A stretch of 64,000 nt of DNA from Mesorhizobium sp. M7A.F.Ca.US.008.03.1.1 (lineage in GTDB: Bacteria > Pseudomonadota > Alphaproteobacteria > Rhizobiales > Rhizobiaceae), in NCBI RefSeq assembly GCF_003997495.1, contig NZ_RZRU01000014.1, positions 82,348 through 146,347 on the forward strand, written 5' to 3'. Both the position numbers and the translations under genes were made by a program. Under the pieces are notes generated by a model. That model did not search any database. It was not told where the DNA came from and worked only from the letters and a program-made list of their open reading frames with translations. Shown here piece after piece: positions 54,699-64,000 of this stretch (its first letter is position 1; each line of letters opens with the position of its first letter).

Positions 54699-55706
54699 AT
54701 GAAATACGCTCTTTCCACCCTCGTCGGCGCCACCGCGCTGGCAATCAGCCTGATCGGCGGCCCGGCGATGGCGGAAGATGATGGGATCATTGTCTACAAC
54801 GCCCAGCACGAAAGCCTGACCAAGGCATGGGCCGAAGGCTTCACCAAGGAAACCGGCATCAAGGTTACCGTGCGCAACGGTGGCGACAGCGATTTCTCCA
54901 ACCAGATCGTCGCCGAGGGTTCTGCTTCGCCGGCCGACGTCTTCCTGACGGAAAACTCGCCGGCCATGGTCCTGGTCGAGACATCAGGCCTGTTCGCGCC
55001 GGTCGACGCCGACACGCTGGCACAGGTTCCCCAGGACTATCAGCCGGCCAGCGGCAAATGGGTTGGCGTCGCCGCGCGCAGCACGGTCTTTGCCTACAAC
55101 AAGACCAAGCTGACCGCCGAGCAGCTGCCCAAGTCGATGCTTGACCTCGCCGATCCGAGCTGGAAGGGCCGTTGGGCTGCCTCCCCGTCGGGCGCCGATT
55201 TCCAGGCCATCGTCAGTGCCCTGCTCCAGCTCAAGGGCGAAGCCGCTACCGCCGACTGGCTGAAGGCGATGAAAACCAACTTCACCGCCTACAAGGGCAA
55301 CAGCACGGTGATGAAGGCGGTCAATGCCGGCGAGATCGAGGGCGGCGTGATCTACCACTATTACTACTTCGGCGATCAGGCCAAGACCGGTGAAAACAGC
55401 GGGAATGTCGAGCTGCACTATTTCAAGAATCAGGATCCGGGCGCATTCGTTTCGATCTCCGGCGGCGGCGTGCTGGCCTCGAGCAAGCATCCGAAGGAAG
55501 CCCAAGCCTTCCTGAAATGGGTGACCGGCAAGGGCGGCCAAGACGTGCTGAAATCAGGCGATTCCTTCGAATACGCGGTCGGCAAGGGTGCGGAGTCCAA
55601 TCCGAAGCTGGTGCCGCTCGCCGACCTGCAGGCGCCGAAGGTCGATGCCACGACGCTGAACTCCAAGAAGGTCACCGACCTGATGACGGCAGCCGGCTTG
55701 CTTTAG
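54699..55706 (+). CDS. Ferric-iron ABC transporter substrate-binding protein (FbpA/AfuA-like)
   Basis: 335-aa periplasmic binding protein with a signal peptide (MKYALSTLVGATALAISLIGG ... PAMA). The iron-site tyrosines are seen in IYHYYYFGDQ (about residues 215-224). The start of the mature protein, IIVYNAQHESLTKAWAEGF, is typical for this family. ATG 54699 has GAGG 8 nt upstream. It heads an operon with permease and ATPase genes, but a strong intrinsic terminator follows it. A RirA-type operator precedes it, fitting repression by iron. Confidence 0.92.
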   Translation: MKYALSTLVGATALAISLIGGPAMAEDDGIIVYNAQHESLTKAWAEGFTKETGIKVTVRNGGDSDFSNQIVAEGSASPADVFLTENSPAMVLVETSGLFAPVDADTLAQVPQDYQPASGKWVGVAARSTVFAYNKTKLTAEQLPKSMLDLADPSWKGRWAASPSGADFQAIVSALLQLKGEAATADWLKAMKTNFTAYKGNSTVMKAVNAGEIEGGVIYHYYYFGDQAKTGENSGNVELHYFKNQDPGAFVSISGGGVLASSKHPKEAQAFLKWVTGKGGQDVLKSGDSFEYAVGKGAESNPKLVPLADLQAPKVDATTLNSKKVTDLMTAAGLL

Positions 55707-55739
55707 TTGCCATTCCTCCTAAAAGGACAACCAACCACG

Positions 55740-55781
55740 CTCCCGCGGGAATTCGCCTTCCGCGGGAGTGATTTTGTTTTT
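55740..55781 (+). terminator. Terminator between the iron-binding protein and permease genes
   Basis: 9-bp stem CTCCCGCGG / CCGCGGGAG (55740-55748 and 55760-55768) with a U-rich tail TGATTTTGTTTTT. It lies 33 bp past the binding-protein stop, within the operon, so some read-through is needed for the permease and ATPase genes. Confidence 0.88.
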
Positions 55782-55811
55782 CGAGATGGCATTCGTCGAT
55801 GACGACACGCT

Positions 55812-57461
55812 GTGTTCCCGACCGCGATCGCGGTCCTTCAACTGCTGCCGCTGGACGGCAACGGCACGGCGTCTGACCTGATGCAGTCCGCGGTCGATCT
55901 CGCGCGCTCGGGCCTGCCTTCGGGCACAGGCCGAAGGGCCCGGCGACGCGCACCGCTTTGGCTGGTCATCACCGCCATCTTCGTTGCGCTGCTGGCGCTG
56001 GTGCCGCTTGCCTTCATCATCTGGATCGCGGTGCAGACCGGCTGGGAAACCGTCTCGGCGCTGGTCTTCCGGCCGCGCGTCGGCGAGCTTCTGGTCAACA
56101 CTGTCCTGCTGGTGTTGCTGACCGTGCCGATCGCCATCGTGCTGTCGGTTGCGCTGGCCTGGCTGACCGAGCGCAGCGACCTGCCGGGCGCCCGGCTCTG
56201 GGCCTGGCTGTGCGTGGCGCCGCTTGCCATTCCCGCTTTCGTGCACAGCTATGCCTGGATCACCATGGTGCCAGGATTGCACGGCCTGTGGGCCGGCGTG
56301 CTGGTTTCCGTGATCGCTTATTTCCCGTTCCTGTATCTGCCGGTATCGGCGGCGTTGCGCCGTCTCGATCCCGCCCTCGAGGACGCCGCCGCCGCACTCG
56401 GCCTTGGGCCCCGGCGCGTGTTCTGGCGGGTCGTGCTGCCGCAATTGCGGCTCGCCATCTGCGGCGGCTCGCTGCTGGTCGGCCTGCATCTGCTGGCCGA
56501 ATACGGCCTCTATGTCTTCATCCGCTTCGACACCTTCACCACGGCGATCGTCGACCAGTTCCAGTCGACCTTCAACGGACCGGCCGCCAACATGCTGGCT
56601 GGCGTGCTGGTCAGCTGCTGCTTCGTGCTGCTCGGCCTCGAAGTGCTGGTGCGCGGCGAGGAGCGCTATGCCCGTGTCGGCTCCGGCGCGGCGCGCCATC
56701 AGCAGCGCACGAGCCTCGGACGCGCCACCATCCCGAGCCTGCTCTTGCTTGTCGTCACCTCGCTTTTGGCGCTCGGCGTGCCGTTCGTCACCATTGGCGG
56801 CTGGCTTGCCGCCGGCGGCGCCGCCGTCTGGCGCCTGGACGAAATCGGCCTGGCGCTTGGCCAGACGCTGTTCCTGGCGCTCGCCGGCGCATTGCTGGCC
56901 ACCGTCGCCGCCATGCCGATGGCCTGGATCTCGATCCGCGCGCCGGGGCCATTGCAGCGTCTTCTGGAGGGCTGCAACTACATTGTCGGCTCGCTGCCGG
57001 GGGTTGTCATTGCGCTGGCGCTGGTCACCATCACGGTGCGCATCGTGCTGCCGCTCTACCAGACCCTGTTCACCATCCTGGTGGCCTATGCGCTGATGTT
57101 CCTGCCGCGCGCGCTGGTCAGCCTGCGGGCGTCGATCGCACAGGCGCCGGTCGAACTCGAACGCGCCGCTTCCAGCCTCGGCCGGCCGCCGCTGCAGGCG
57201 TTGTGGTCGACGACGATCCGCCTGTCGGCGCCGGGTGCCGCGGCCGGCATGGCGCTGGTGGGGCTCGGCATCATGAACGAACTGACCGCCACCCAGATGC
57301 TGGCGCCCAACGGCACCCGCACACTGGCGATGGCGTTCTGGTCCTATAGCGGTGAGATTGATTATGCATCGGCGGCACCTTACGCCTTCATCATGGTGGC
57401 GATATCGCTACCCTTGACCTGGCTGCTCTATGTCCAGTCGAAACGGATGGCCGGACGATGA
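55812..57461 (+). CDS. Ferric-iron ABC transporter permease (FbpB-like, fused)
   Basis: 549-aa permease with about 12 helices: two fused BPD_transp_1 halves, as usual in FbpB. Two EAA-type loops are seen: [30 protein letters not shown] (about residues 180-210) and [29 protein letters not shown] (about 440-468). GTG 55812 is the first start, with a poor ribosome site; ATG 55881 is an alternative. It overlaps the ATPase start by 4 bp (ATGA at 57458), so these are coupled. Confidence 0.9.
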   Translation: MFPTAIAVLQLLPLDGNGTASDLMQSAVDLARSGLPSGTGRRARRRAPLWLVITAIFVALLALVPLAFIIWIAVQTGWETVSALVFRPRVGELLVNTVLLVLLTVPIAIVLSVALAWLTERSDLPGARLWAWLCVAPLAIPAFVHSYAWITMVPGLHGLWAGVLVSVIAYFPFLYLPVSAALRRLDPALEDAAAALGLGPRRVFWRVVLPQLRLAICGGSLLVGLHLLAEYGLYVFIRFDTFTTAIVDQFQSTFNGPAANMLAGVLVSCCFVLLGLEVLVRGEERYARVGSGAARHQQRTSLGRATIPSLLLLVVTSLLALGVPFVTIGGWLAAGGAAVWRLDEIGLALGQTLFLALAGALLATVAAMPMAWISIRAPGPLQRLLEGCNYIVGSLPGVVIALALVTITVRIVLPLYQTLFTILVAYALMFLPRALVSLRASIAQAPVELERAASSLGRPPLQALWSTTIRLSAPGAAAGMALVGLGIMNELTATQMLAPNGTRTLAMAFWSYSGEIDYASAAPYAFIMVAISLPLTWLLYVQSKRMAGR

Positions 57462-58540
57462 GCTTTCTCGAAATCAGCGGCCTGCACAAGCAATACGGCC
57501 CGGTGGCGGCCCTTGCCGGCGTCGACCTGAGCGTCGCCAGCGGCAGCCGCACGGCGATTGTCGGTCCTTCCGGCTGCGGCAAGACGACCTTGCTGCGGCT
57601 GATTGCCGGCTTCGAGGCGCCGGATCAGGGGCACATCACGCTCGACGGTGCGATATTGGCCAATGGCGGCGCTGCAGTGCCGGCATATCGTCGAGGCATC
57701 GGCGTGGTGGCGCAGGATGGTGCCCTGTTCCCGCATCTGACCATTGGCGACAATATCGGTTTCGGCATGGGCCGCGGCGAGGACAAGCGGGCTGAGCGCA
57801 TCGTCGAACTCGCCTATATCGTCGGCCTCGACAAGGCGATCCTCAAACGCCGCCCGCACGAGCTTTCCGGCGGCCAGCAGCAGCGTGTGGCGTTGGCCCG
57901 GGCCATGGCGATGAAGCCCAGGCTGATGCTTCTCGATGAGCCGTTCTCGGCACTCGATACCGGCCTGCGCGCCTCGATGCGCAAGGCGGTGGCCGAGCTT
58001 CTGGAAGCTGCCGGCATCACCACCATCCTGGTGACGCACGACCAGGCCGAAGCGCTGTCCTTCGCCAGCCAGGTCGCTGTGATGCGCGACGGCAAGTTCT
58101 CGCAAATCGGCACGCCGCGCGAGCTCTATCTCAAGCCGAAGGACAGGATGATCGCCGAATTCCTCGGCGACGCAATCATCCTGCCGGCAAAGATATCGGG
58201 CGGTTTCGCCAACTCGCCGCTCGGCCGCATCGCGGTGGACACCAATGACAGCCGCGATATCGCCCGCATCATGCTGCGGCCGGAGCAGATCGCCTTGAAG
58301 AGAACGTCGCGTGAGGGTATGTCCGGCACCTCGGACATGCTGTTCGGCGAAGTGACGGAATCGGAATTCGCCGGCTCGATGTGCACGGTCGCGGTGCGGC
58401 TCTTGAACAATGCCGATCCGCCCGATGCGGCAGCGATCGGCAACACGCCGCTTGTCCTGCGCAAACCGGGCATGGACGCGCCGGCGGTCGGCGAGATCGT
58501 CCGGCTGACCGTATCGGGAAAGGCGCATGTCTTCGCCTGA
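57458..58540 (+). CDS. Ferric-iron ABC transporter ATP-binding protein (FbpC-like)
   Basis: 360-aa ATPase that powers iron(III) import. Walker [14 protein letters not shown] (about residues 36-48), signature [15 protein letters not shown] (about 138-152), Walker [13 protein letters not shown], and the H-loop [11 protein letters not shown]-terminal TOBE-like regulatory domain ([15 protein letters not shown] and RPEQIALKR) matches the FbpC/PotA group. It starts inside the end of the permease gene. The 3' end faces ugpC, with a palindromic repeat between the stops. Confidence 0.94.
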   Translation: MSFLEISGLHKQYGPVAALAGVDLSVASGSRTAIVGPSGCGKTTLLRLIAGFEAPDQGHITLDGAILANGGAAVPAYRRGIGVVAQDGALFPHLTIGDNIGFGMGRGEDKRAERIVELAYIVGLDKAILKRRPHELSGGQQQRVALARAMAMKPRLMLLDEPFSALDTGLRASMRKAVAELLEAAGITTILVTHDQAEALSFASQVAVMRDGKFSQIGTPRELYLKPKDRMIAEFLGDAIILPAKISGGFANSPLGRIAVDTNDSRDIARIMLRPEQIALKRTSREGMSGTSDMLFGEVTESEFAGSMCTVAVRLLNNADPPDAAAIGNTPLVLRKPGMDAPAVGEIVRLTVSGKAHVFA

Positions 58541-58578
58541 AGGCCGTACGCGGGTAACCTGGGCATATCTTTTGGAGA

Positions 58579-58633
58579 GCAATTCCAGGAAAAGTGTGAC
58601 ACGGTTTTCCGTCCGGAATTGCGTCAAAACAAA
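58579..58633. repeat. Short palindromic element, family B, copy 2
   Basis: Termini GCAATTCC / GGAATTGC (58579-58622), core AAAGTGTGACACGGTTTTCC and tail GTCAAAACAAA. It fills the gap between the convergent fbpC and ugpC stops and ends 4 bp before the latter, so it may also act as a terminator hairpin. Confidence 0.8.
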
Positions 58634-58636
58634 GCG

Positions 58637-59695
58637 TTAGACTCGCTTTCCGGCCTGATCGAACCAGTGCAGCTTTTCTGCCTTGGCAACCACGCGCAAT
58701 TGGTTGCCAACCGTGGCGGTGGCGCGACCCGCGACCCGCACGACGATCCTGCTGCCGCCTGCAGCACAGTGAAGGAAACTTTCGGCGCCTACCGGTTCGA
58801 CTGCCTCGACCAGCGCCGGCAGGACGAGCGCGCCGGACGGTGCCTCGACCCCGAAGGTGACGTCGGCATCCTCGGGGCGGAAGCCGAGCGTGACGGCGTT
58901 CGCAGGCGCAAATTCAATCGTCTTGCCGTCAGCCAGCGCCGGACCAGCCGGCCCTTGCGAAAGGGGCAGCAGATTCATCGGCGGAGCGCCAATGAAGGAC
59001 GCGACGAAGGTCGAGGCCGGCCTTTCGTAGACGTCGAGCGGCGCCCCCACCTGCTCGACCAGTCCGGCATTCATCACGACGAGGATGTCGGCTAGCGTCA
59101 TCGCCTCGAGCTGGTCATGGGTGACATAGACCGACGTGACGCCAAGCGAGCGCTGCAGGTTCTTTATCTCGACGCGCATCTGGCCACGCAATTTGGCGTC
59201 GAGATTGGAGAGCGGCTCGTCGAACAGGAAAACCCTCGGGTTGCGCACAATGGCGCGACCCATGGCGACACGCTGGCGCTGGCCGCCGGAAAGCTCGCGC
59301 GGGCGGCGGTCGAGCAGCGCCGAAAGTTCCAGTATTTTCGCCGTCGCGCGGACCCGGCTGTCGATCTCATCTTTCGGCGTGCCGCGGTTGCGCAGCCCAT
59401 AGGCCATGTTGTCGTAGACTTTCATATGCGGATAGAGCGCGTAGTTCTGGAACACCATGGCGATGTCACGCTCGGTCGGACCGATTGAGTTTACGATCTT
59501 GCCGTCGATCGCAACTGTTCCCGAGGAGATGGTTTCGAGCCCGGCGATCATTCTGAGCAGCGTGGACTTGCCGCAACCCGATGGGCCGACCAGCACGCAA
59601 AGCTCCTTGTCGGGAACTGCGATTGAAACGCCCTTCACGGCCTCGAAACCGCTGGGGTAGATCTTCTTCACATCCTTTAGATCGACGGTCGCCAT
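58637..59695 (-). CDS. ugpC: sn-glycerol-3-phosphate-type ABC transporter ATP-binding protein UgpC
   Basis: 352-aa ATPase of the MalK/UgpC group. Walker [14 protein letters not shown] (about residues 37-49), signature [20 protein letters not shown] (about 133-152), Walker [14 protein letters not shown]-loop [13 protein letters not shown], and a C-terminal MalK-like OB domain ([12 protein letters not shown]). It is the last gene of ugpBAEC on the minus strand and starts 7 bp after the ugpE stop. Confidence 0.92.
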   Translation of the reverse strand: MATVDLKDVKKIYPSGFEAVKGVSIAVPDKELCVLVGPSGCGKSTLLRMIAGLETISSGTVAIDGKIVNSIGPTERDIAMVFQNYALYPHMKVYDNMAYGLRNRGTPKDEIDSRVRATAKILELSALLDRRPRELSGGQRQRVAMGRAIVRNPRVFLFDEPLSNLDAKLRGQMRVEIKNLQRSLGVTSVYVTHDQLEAMTLADILVVMNAGLVEQVGAPLDVYERPASTFVASFIGAPPMNLLPLSQGPAGPALADGKTIEFAPANAVTLGFRPEDADVTFGVEAPSGALVLPALVEAVEPVGAESFLHCAAGGSRIVVRVAGRATATVGNQLRVVAKAEKLHWFDQAGKRV

Positions 59696-59702
59696 CAGCT
59701 TC

Positions 59703-60551
59703 TCACTTTTCGGAATCGACCAGGCCGCGAACGAACCAGCGTTGCATCAGCACCACGACCAGGATCGGCGGCACGATGGCCAGCATCGCCGTAACCATGA
59801 CCAGGTGCCATTGCGTATCGGCATCGGCGAAGGAAACCATCTTTCTGAGCGCGATGACGATCGTGTTCATGTTGCTGCTGTTGGTGACAAGCAACGGCCA
59901 CAGATACTGTGTCCAGCCATAAATGAAGAGGATGACGAACAGCGCCGCGATATTTGTTCGCGACAGCGGCAACAGGATATCGAAGAAGAAGCGCCACGGC
60001 CCCGCACCGTCAACACGCGCCGCCTCCACCAGCTCACCTGGAATGGTCATGAAAAACTGTCGAAACAGCAATGTGGCGGTGGCCGAGGCAATCAGCGGGA
60101 TGATCAGGCCGGCATAGGTGTCGATCATGCCGAGATCGACCATCACCTTGTAGGTCGGCAGGATGCGCACCTCGACGGGAAGCATCAAAGTGATGAAGAT
60201 CAGCCAGAAGAAGGTCATGCGCAGCGGAAAGCGGAAAAATACGATCGCGTAGGCCGACAGGATCGAGATGAAGATCTTTCCCACCGCGATGCCGAGCGCC
60301 ATGACCGTGGTGTTGAGCAGCAGCCTGCCGACGCTGACGCCGCCGATACGGCCGACACCGCCGAACAGCGCTTCGGTGTAATTGTTCCAGAACTGATCGC
60401 CGGGCAGGAGCGGCAATGGCGGCCTGAGGATCGTTTGCAGCGTCTGCGTCGAGGCAACGAATGTGTAGTAGATCGGGAAGGCGACGATCAGTATGCCGAG
60501 GATCAGCACGACGTGGGCGATGACGGTGCGGAGCGGTGACTGGCCGATCAT
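59703..60551 (-). CDS. ugpE: ABC transporter permease UgpE
   Basis: 282-aa inner-membrane permease with six helices (first: [19 protein letters not shown]). The EAA motif is [23 protein letters not shown] (about residues 176-198). Its start at 60551 is 9 bp after the ugpA stop. With ugpA it forms the membrane channel for glycerol-3-phosphate or its diesters. Confidence 0.92.
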   Translation of the reverse strand: MIGQSPLRTVIAHVVLILGILIVAFPIYYTFVASTQTLQTILRPPLPLLPGDQFWNNYTEALFGGVGRIGGVSVGRLLLNTTVMALGIAVGKIFISILSAYAIVFFRFPLRMTFFWLIFITLMLPVEVRILPTYKVMVDLGMIDTYAGLIIPLIASATATLLFRQFFMTIPGELVEAARVDGAGPWRFFFDILLPLSRTNIAALFVILFIYGWTQYLWPLLVTNSSNMNTIVIALRKMVSFADADTQWHLVMVTAMLAIVPPILVVVLMQRWFVRGLVDSEK

Positions 60552-60560
60552 CGCTCGCCC

Positions 60561-61445
60561 TCAGCCGTAATGGACTTTGCGTTCCACATAGCGGAACTGG
60601 ATGGCCGTGAGCGAGATGACGATGATCATCAGGATGACCGATTGCGCCGCCGAGTCACCGAGGATCAGATTGACGAAGCCGTCATTGTAGACCTTGTAGA
60701 CCAGCGTCTCGGTCGTCTTGCCCGGACCGCCCCCGGTGACGGCATGGACGATGCCGAACGTGTCGAACAGGGCATAGACGGTGTTGACGACCAGCAGGAA
60801 GAAGGTCGTCGGCGCAAGCAGCGGGAAGACGATGGTCCAGAATCGCTTGGTCTCGCCGGCGCCGTCCATCGCCGCCGCCTCGATCAAGGCTTTCGGCACC
60901 GCCTGCAGACCGGCGACGAAAAACAGGAAATTGTAGCTGATCTGCTTCCAGGCAGCGGCGGACACCAGCAGGATCATGGCGTGGGTGCCGTTGAGCAGTG
61001 GATCCCAGGCGATGCCGAAACTCCTCAGCATGTAGGCCAGCGACCCGATCGACGGGTTGAAGAGGAACAGCCACAGCATACCGGCAATCGCCGGCGCCAC
61101 CGCGTAGGGCCAGATCAAGAGCGTGCGGTAAAGACCTTTGCCGCGCACCACCTTCTCTGCCATGACCGCAAGCAGGAGCGCCACGCACATGGCGACGATA
61201 GCGGTCGCAAGGGAAAACACCACCGTGACCTTGATCGAGTTTAGGTAGGCCGGATCGGCAAGCACTTTCCTGAAATTGGCGAACCAGACGAACTTGGTCC
61301 TCAGCCCGAACGGATCCTGCCTGAGCATGGATTGGTAAAACGCCTGACCGGCCGGCCAGTAGAAAAAAACGAGCGTGATGGCCAGTTGCGGCGCCACCAG
61401 CAGGTAGGGAAGGACCTTGTTGGGAAACACGACGCGAGGGGTCAC
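60561..61445 (-). CDS. ugpA: ABC transporter permease UgpA
   Basis: 294-aa permease with six helices. The EAA-like loop is [25 protein letters not shown] (about residues 203-227). GTG 61445 is chosen ([20 protein letters not shown]), with GGAG 7 nt upstream; a start at 61481 lies in the leader hairpin region. A terminator-like stem-loop (61566-61587) lies between ugpB and ugpA, so ugpA expression may be less than ugpB. Confidence 0.92.
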   Translation of the reverse strand: MTPRVVFPNKVLPYLLVAPQLAITLVFFYWPAGQAFYQSMLRQDPFGLRTKFVWFANFRKVLADPAYLNSIKVTVVFSLATAIVAMCVALLLAVMAEKVVRGKGLYRTLLIWPYAVAPAIAGMLWLFLFNPSIGSLAYMLRSFGIAWDPLLNGTHAMILLVSAAAWKQISYNFLFFVAGLQAVPKALIEAAAMDGAGETKRFWTIVFPLLAPTTFFLLVVNTVYALFDTFGIVHAVTGGGPGKTTETLVYKVYNDGFVNLILGDSAAQSVILMIIVISLTAIQFRYVERKVHYG

Positions 61446-61565
61446 GGAGCCACTCCGAGGTGATGAGGCGGGCGGCACCATGCGGCACCCCTCTCCGCCA
61501 AGATGGCTTTGATGAGCGTTTCGGATTCGGCATCATCGACCATTGGCGAAATCGCAAGACACGGC

Positions 61566-61587
61566 AAAACTCCCCTCGCCGAGGGGA
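61566..61587 (-). terminator. Terminator-like hairpin between ugpB and ugpA
   Basis: Perfect TCCCCTC-GCC-GAGGGGA (61571-61587); on the minus strand it is followed by GTTTT. It lies about 53 bp past the ugpB stop and 120 bp before ugpA. This is the same layout as in the iron operon. Confidence 0.7.
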
Positions 61588-61639
61588 AATGCCTGGCAGG
61601 ACAGGTGGGTACGCCGTAGAGCAAGGACCTGCGCTCGCT

Positions 61640-62950
61640 CTAATTCCCCAACGCTTCCTTGATTGCGGCGTTGCCACGCGTAACCGCATTGTCGAGCGCC
61701 TGCTGCGCGGTTTGCTGGCCGGCGAGCATCTTCTCGAATTCCTCGTTCTGGATATCGCGCACCTGCGGCAGGTTCGGCAGACGTACGCCCTTCGAATTGT
61801 CGGTCGGCGCCTTACCCGTCATTTGCAGGATCGGTGTCTCGCGACCGATGTTCTTGTCATAGAAACCGGATTTCTTGGTCGCTTCATAAGCCGCCAGCGT
61901 TACCGGCAGATAACCCGATTTCTGGTGCAGGTATTCCTGCACATCGGTCTTCGACAAGTAGGCGAAGAAGGCCGCGACGCCCTTGTATTCCTCGTCGGAT
62001 TTGTCTGCGAAAACCCACAGGCTGGCGCCGCCCGGCGTCGTGTTCTGCGGCGCCCCCTTGGCGTCGCTGTCATAGGGCAATTGGCCGATGCCGTAATTCA
62101 TGCCGGACTTGACGATATCGCCAAGTCCGCCGGAGGATTCGGTCATGATCCCGCATTCGCCCGCAAGGAATATTTGCTTGGCTTCGGAGGTGCGGCCGCC
62201 ATATTTGAAGGTGCCGTCCTTGGCGAGGTCTGCGAGCGCCTGGAAATGGTTGACGAAAATCGGCGCATTGATCTTGAGCTCGACATCGCCGCCGGCCAGA
62301 CCGTTCTGCTGGGTGGCCCATGACACGTCATTCCACGCCGCGAAATTCTCCAGATGGATCCAGGTCAGCCAGGTCGAGGTGTAGCCGCAAGCGGCGGCGC
62401 CGCTCGCCTTGATCTTCTTGGCGTCTTCCCACACCTCATTCCAGGTCTTGGGTGGGCTGTCGACGTCGAGACCAGCCTTCTTGAAGATATCCTTGTTGTA
62501 ATAAAGGATCGGCGAGGAGGAGTTGTAGGGGAAGGAGAGCATGGTGCCGTCCGGCTTCGAATAATAGCCGACTATGCCTGGCAGATACTGGCTCTTGTCG
62601 AAGGTCATTCCTGCGCTGGTCAACACATCGGCTGCCGGCTTGATTGCGCCTTCGGCTGCCATCATCACGCCCGTGCCGACGTCGAACACCTGGATAATGT
62701 CTGGGGCCTGGCCCGCGCGGTAGGCGGCAATGCCGGCATTCAGCGTCTCGGGATACGTGCCTTTGAACACCGGAACGAGCTCATAGTCGCTCTGGCTGGC
62801 ATTGAAATCTTTGGAGATCTTGTCGACAACTTCAGCATTGGCGCCGGTCATGGCGTGCCACCAGCTGATCTGCGTGACAGCAAAAGCGGAGGTTGAGGAA
62901 AGCAGCATAAAGGTGGCGGCAACACCGGCCGCGAAGCCGAAGGACTTCAT
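61640..62950 (-). CDS. ugpB: sn-glycerol-3-phosphate-type ABC transporter substrate-binding protein UgpB
   Basis: 436-aa periplasmic binding protein with a signal peptide (MKSFGFAAGVAATFMLLSSTSAFA). Typical UgpB sequence: ISWWHAMTGANAEVVDKISKDFNASQSDYE near the mature start, LSFPYNSSSPILYYNKDIFKKAGLD (about residues 130-155) and GGASLWVFADKSDEEYKGVAAFFAYL (about 305-330). It heads ugpBAEC. In E. coli the system is phosphate-starvation controlled; I see no clear pho box upstream. Confidence 0.94.
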   Translation of the reverse strand: MKSFGFAAGVAATFMLLSSTSAFAVTQISWWHAMTGANAEVVDKISKDFNASQSDYELVPVFKGTYPETLNAGIAAYRAGQAPDIIQVFDVGTGVMMAAEGAIKPAADVLTSAGMTFDKSQYLPGIVGYYSKPDGTMLSFPYNSSSPILYYNKDIFKKAGLDVDSPPKTWNEVWEDAKKIKASGAAACGYTSTWLTWIHLENFAAWNDVSWATQQNGLAGGDVELKINAPIFVNHFQALADLAKDGTFKYGGRTSEAKQIFLAGECGIMTESSGGLGDIVKSGMNYGIGQLPYDSDAKGAPQNTTPGGASLWVFADKSDEEYKGVAAFFAYLSKTDVQEYLHQKSGYLPVTLAAYEATKKSGFYDKNIGRETPILQMTGKAPTDNSKGVRLPNLPQVRDIQNEEFEKMLAGQQTAQQALDNAVTRGNAAIKEALGN

Positions 62951-63313
62951 GTTTCATCTCCCGTTTGTCATTGGCGAAAGGGGGCACTCCCGCGAAGGCA
63001 ATATGTGTCGCTCATGACAATCAGACAACGGTTTTGTTGCAGATCGACGAACTTCACCCTTTACCTCACGCAACGCTCGCCTCCGCTTGGAGGCATGGAA
63101 AGCGATGCGGTTAGCCGGCTTAGCGGGACAACAAGCGCGCCAGGAACCACCGTCGGGACTGCCAAACTGGCTTTCGGCGTGTCAGCCCTGATTGCAGCCG
63201 CTGCAACCCGAAGAGACACGTCAGAGTTGCATGCGACTTTATCGATCCCTCAACGGCAAAGCGCTACTCAATCCTGCTGCCCTGTTTATTTCCAATAGAT
63301 CAGGTGAAATAAA
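62951..63313. other. 363-bp divergent intergenic region (ugpB / MHYT gene)
   Basis: No gene, RNA or repeat family recognised. It holds one perfect hairpin, GCCTCC-GCTT-GGAGGC (63079-63094), without a U-run, and must contain the ugpB promoter and, near the right end, the MHYT gene promoter. AAGGG/AGGTGA-type ribosome sites lie at each end. Confidence 0.5.
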
Positions 63314-64000
63314 ATGCTGACGGTCTACAATTGTATCGTCAACGAGCACGATCTGAGACTGGTCGCACTCGCCGCGCTGATCTGCGGAATTTCCTGTTTC
63401 TCTGCCGTCAACCTGCTTCATCACATAAGCCGCTCCACAGATCGGAACCGGCTTGCCTGGCTGATGATCGCGGCCACTTCGACCGGTTTCGGCATCTGGG
63501 CAACGCACTTCATCGCCATGCTCGCATTCACACCGGGCATACCCAGTGCCTATGATCCCGCACTCTCCGCGCTTTCGCTCGCTGCTTCGGTCACTTTGAC
63601 GGCAGCCGGCATGTGGATCGCCACCTTGCGGGACGAGTTCGATTATCATCTCGTCGGCGGCGCCGTGCTGGGCGGCGGTATCGCGGCGATGCACTACATC
63701 GGCATGGCGGCGTTCGAGGTCCAAGGCCGCATCGAGTGGAACCTGTTGCTTGTCGCCGTTTCCCTGCTGGCCGGCGTGACGCTCGCGGCGCTGGCGCTGC
63801 GTGTCGTGCAGCGCCGCCCCTCCTTGAAGGCGACATCCGGCGGCGCGGTGCTGCTGACGCTGGCGATCTGCACCTTGCATTTCATCGGTATGGGTGCCGT
63901 CTCGATCTTCCCCGATTCCTCGATCGTCATATCCGAATACACGATCGAGCCGACCTCGCAGGCTTTCGCGGCCGCCGCCGCCACACTCGTGATCCTGGTT
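63314..64000 (+). CDS. MHYT-domain signalling protein (3' end outside window; probably a diguanylate cyclase/phosphodiesterase)
   Basis: The frame runs open to the window end (229 codons). The N-terminal MHYT membrane sensor is clear: MHYT-like triplets WATHFIAM (about residues 57-64), AMHYIGM (about 127-133) and TLHFIGM (about 190-196) alternate with hydrophobic helices, with the conserved His/Met that bind metal or sense gas. In relatives MHYT is linked to GGDEF/EAL output. ATG 63314 has AGGTGA 6-7 nt upstream. Only the sensor part is in the window. Confidence 0.88.
   Translation, partial: MLTVYNCIVNEHDLRLVALAALICGISCFSAVNLLHHISRSTDRNRLAWLMIAATSTGFGIWATHFIAMLAFTPGIPSAYDPALSALSLAASVTLTAAGMWIATLRDEFDYHLVGGAVLGGGIAAMHYIGMAAFEVQGRIEWNLLLVAVSLLAGVTLAALALRVVQRRPSLKATSGGAVLLTLAICTLHFIGMGAVSIFPDSSIVISEYTIEPTSQAFAAAAATLVILV

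Overview
This is a high-GC, densely packed chromosomal segment from an alphaproteobacterium of the Rhizobiales, most likely Mesorhizobium or a close Phyllobacteriaceae relative. The evidence is the family mix (DUF4167 next to prmC-prfA-ptsP-lysC, a Flp pilin, DUF1178, a NrsF/SigF pair, RirA- and RpoH-type promoter motifs of rhizobial form) and rhizobial intergenic palindromes (RIME-like elements and short terminal-palindrome elements). It looks like ordinary core chromosome. I saw no phage, IS element, integrase or CRISPR array.

Layout. 1-5.3 kb: end of a secreted M23 peptidase, an MFS exporter, an L,D-transpeptidase and a YjbR-like protein. 5.4-15 kb: clpB (RpoH-type promoter), DUF4167, then prmC/prfA/ptsP/lysC, all on the minus strand. 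15.3-26.7 kb: a CHASE3 hybrid histidine kinase, a glycolipid-binding-like protein, ubiG, a two-component flavin monooxygenase (oxidoreductase + reductase) divergent from its probable regulator across a 29-bp palindrome, a DMT transporter with a divergent MarR regulator, an HExxH protein, DUF1178, a nitrilase-like amidase, grxC, comF and a BioC-like methyltransferase. 26.7-33.2 kb: Flp pilin, a small membrane protein, mutT/GNAT/argJ, then a secreted caspase-like protein, a candidate small RNA and a TetR regulator between argJ and a parvulin isomerase gene. 33.3-39.4 kb: secA with a structured leader, an inverted pair of RIME-like elements, a polysaccharide flippase overlapping a GNAT/CelD-type acyltransferase, and tRNA-Leu(CAA). 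39.7-47.9 kb: YqaA-like protein, DsbB, HNH endonuclease, AlkA-like glycosylase, gluQ, DMT transporter, YihY, SDR, HIG1-like protein, PduO-type adenosyltransferase, rhomboid. 48.2-51 kb: etfBA and 3-hydroxyacyl-CoA dehydrogenase. 51-54.5 kb: a frameshifted PAS-GGDEF gene and the sigF-nrsF pair. 54.6-58.6 kb: ferric-iron ABC transporter with a RirA-type operator. 58.6-63 kb: ugpBAEC glycerol-3-phosphate-type ABC transporter. 63.3 kb to the end: start of an MHYT-domain signalling protein.

How the genes work together: the window combines protein quality control and export (clpB, parvulin, secA, dsbB, rhomboid), translation termination (prfA, prmC), nitrogen/PTS signalling (ptsP), envelope maintenance (M23, L,D-transpeptidase, flippase), beta-oxidation electron transfer (etfBA plus hydroxyacyl-CoA dehydrogenase) and two nutrient ABC transporters. 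Both transporter operons carry a terminator-like stem-loop between the binding-protein gene and the permease gene. The most unusual features are non-coding. At least three kinds of short palindromic element, which appear to share a core and a tail but differ in their terminal palindromes, lie mostly just upstream of start codons. A perfect 29-bp operator lies between the flavin monooxygenase and its regulator. A terminator-like hairpin lies in the secA leader. There is also a frameshift plus a 21-bp tandem repeat inside a GGDEF domain.
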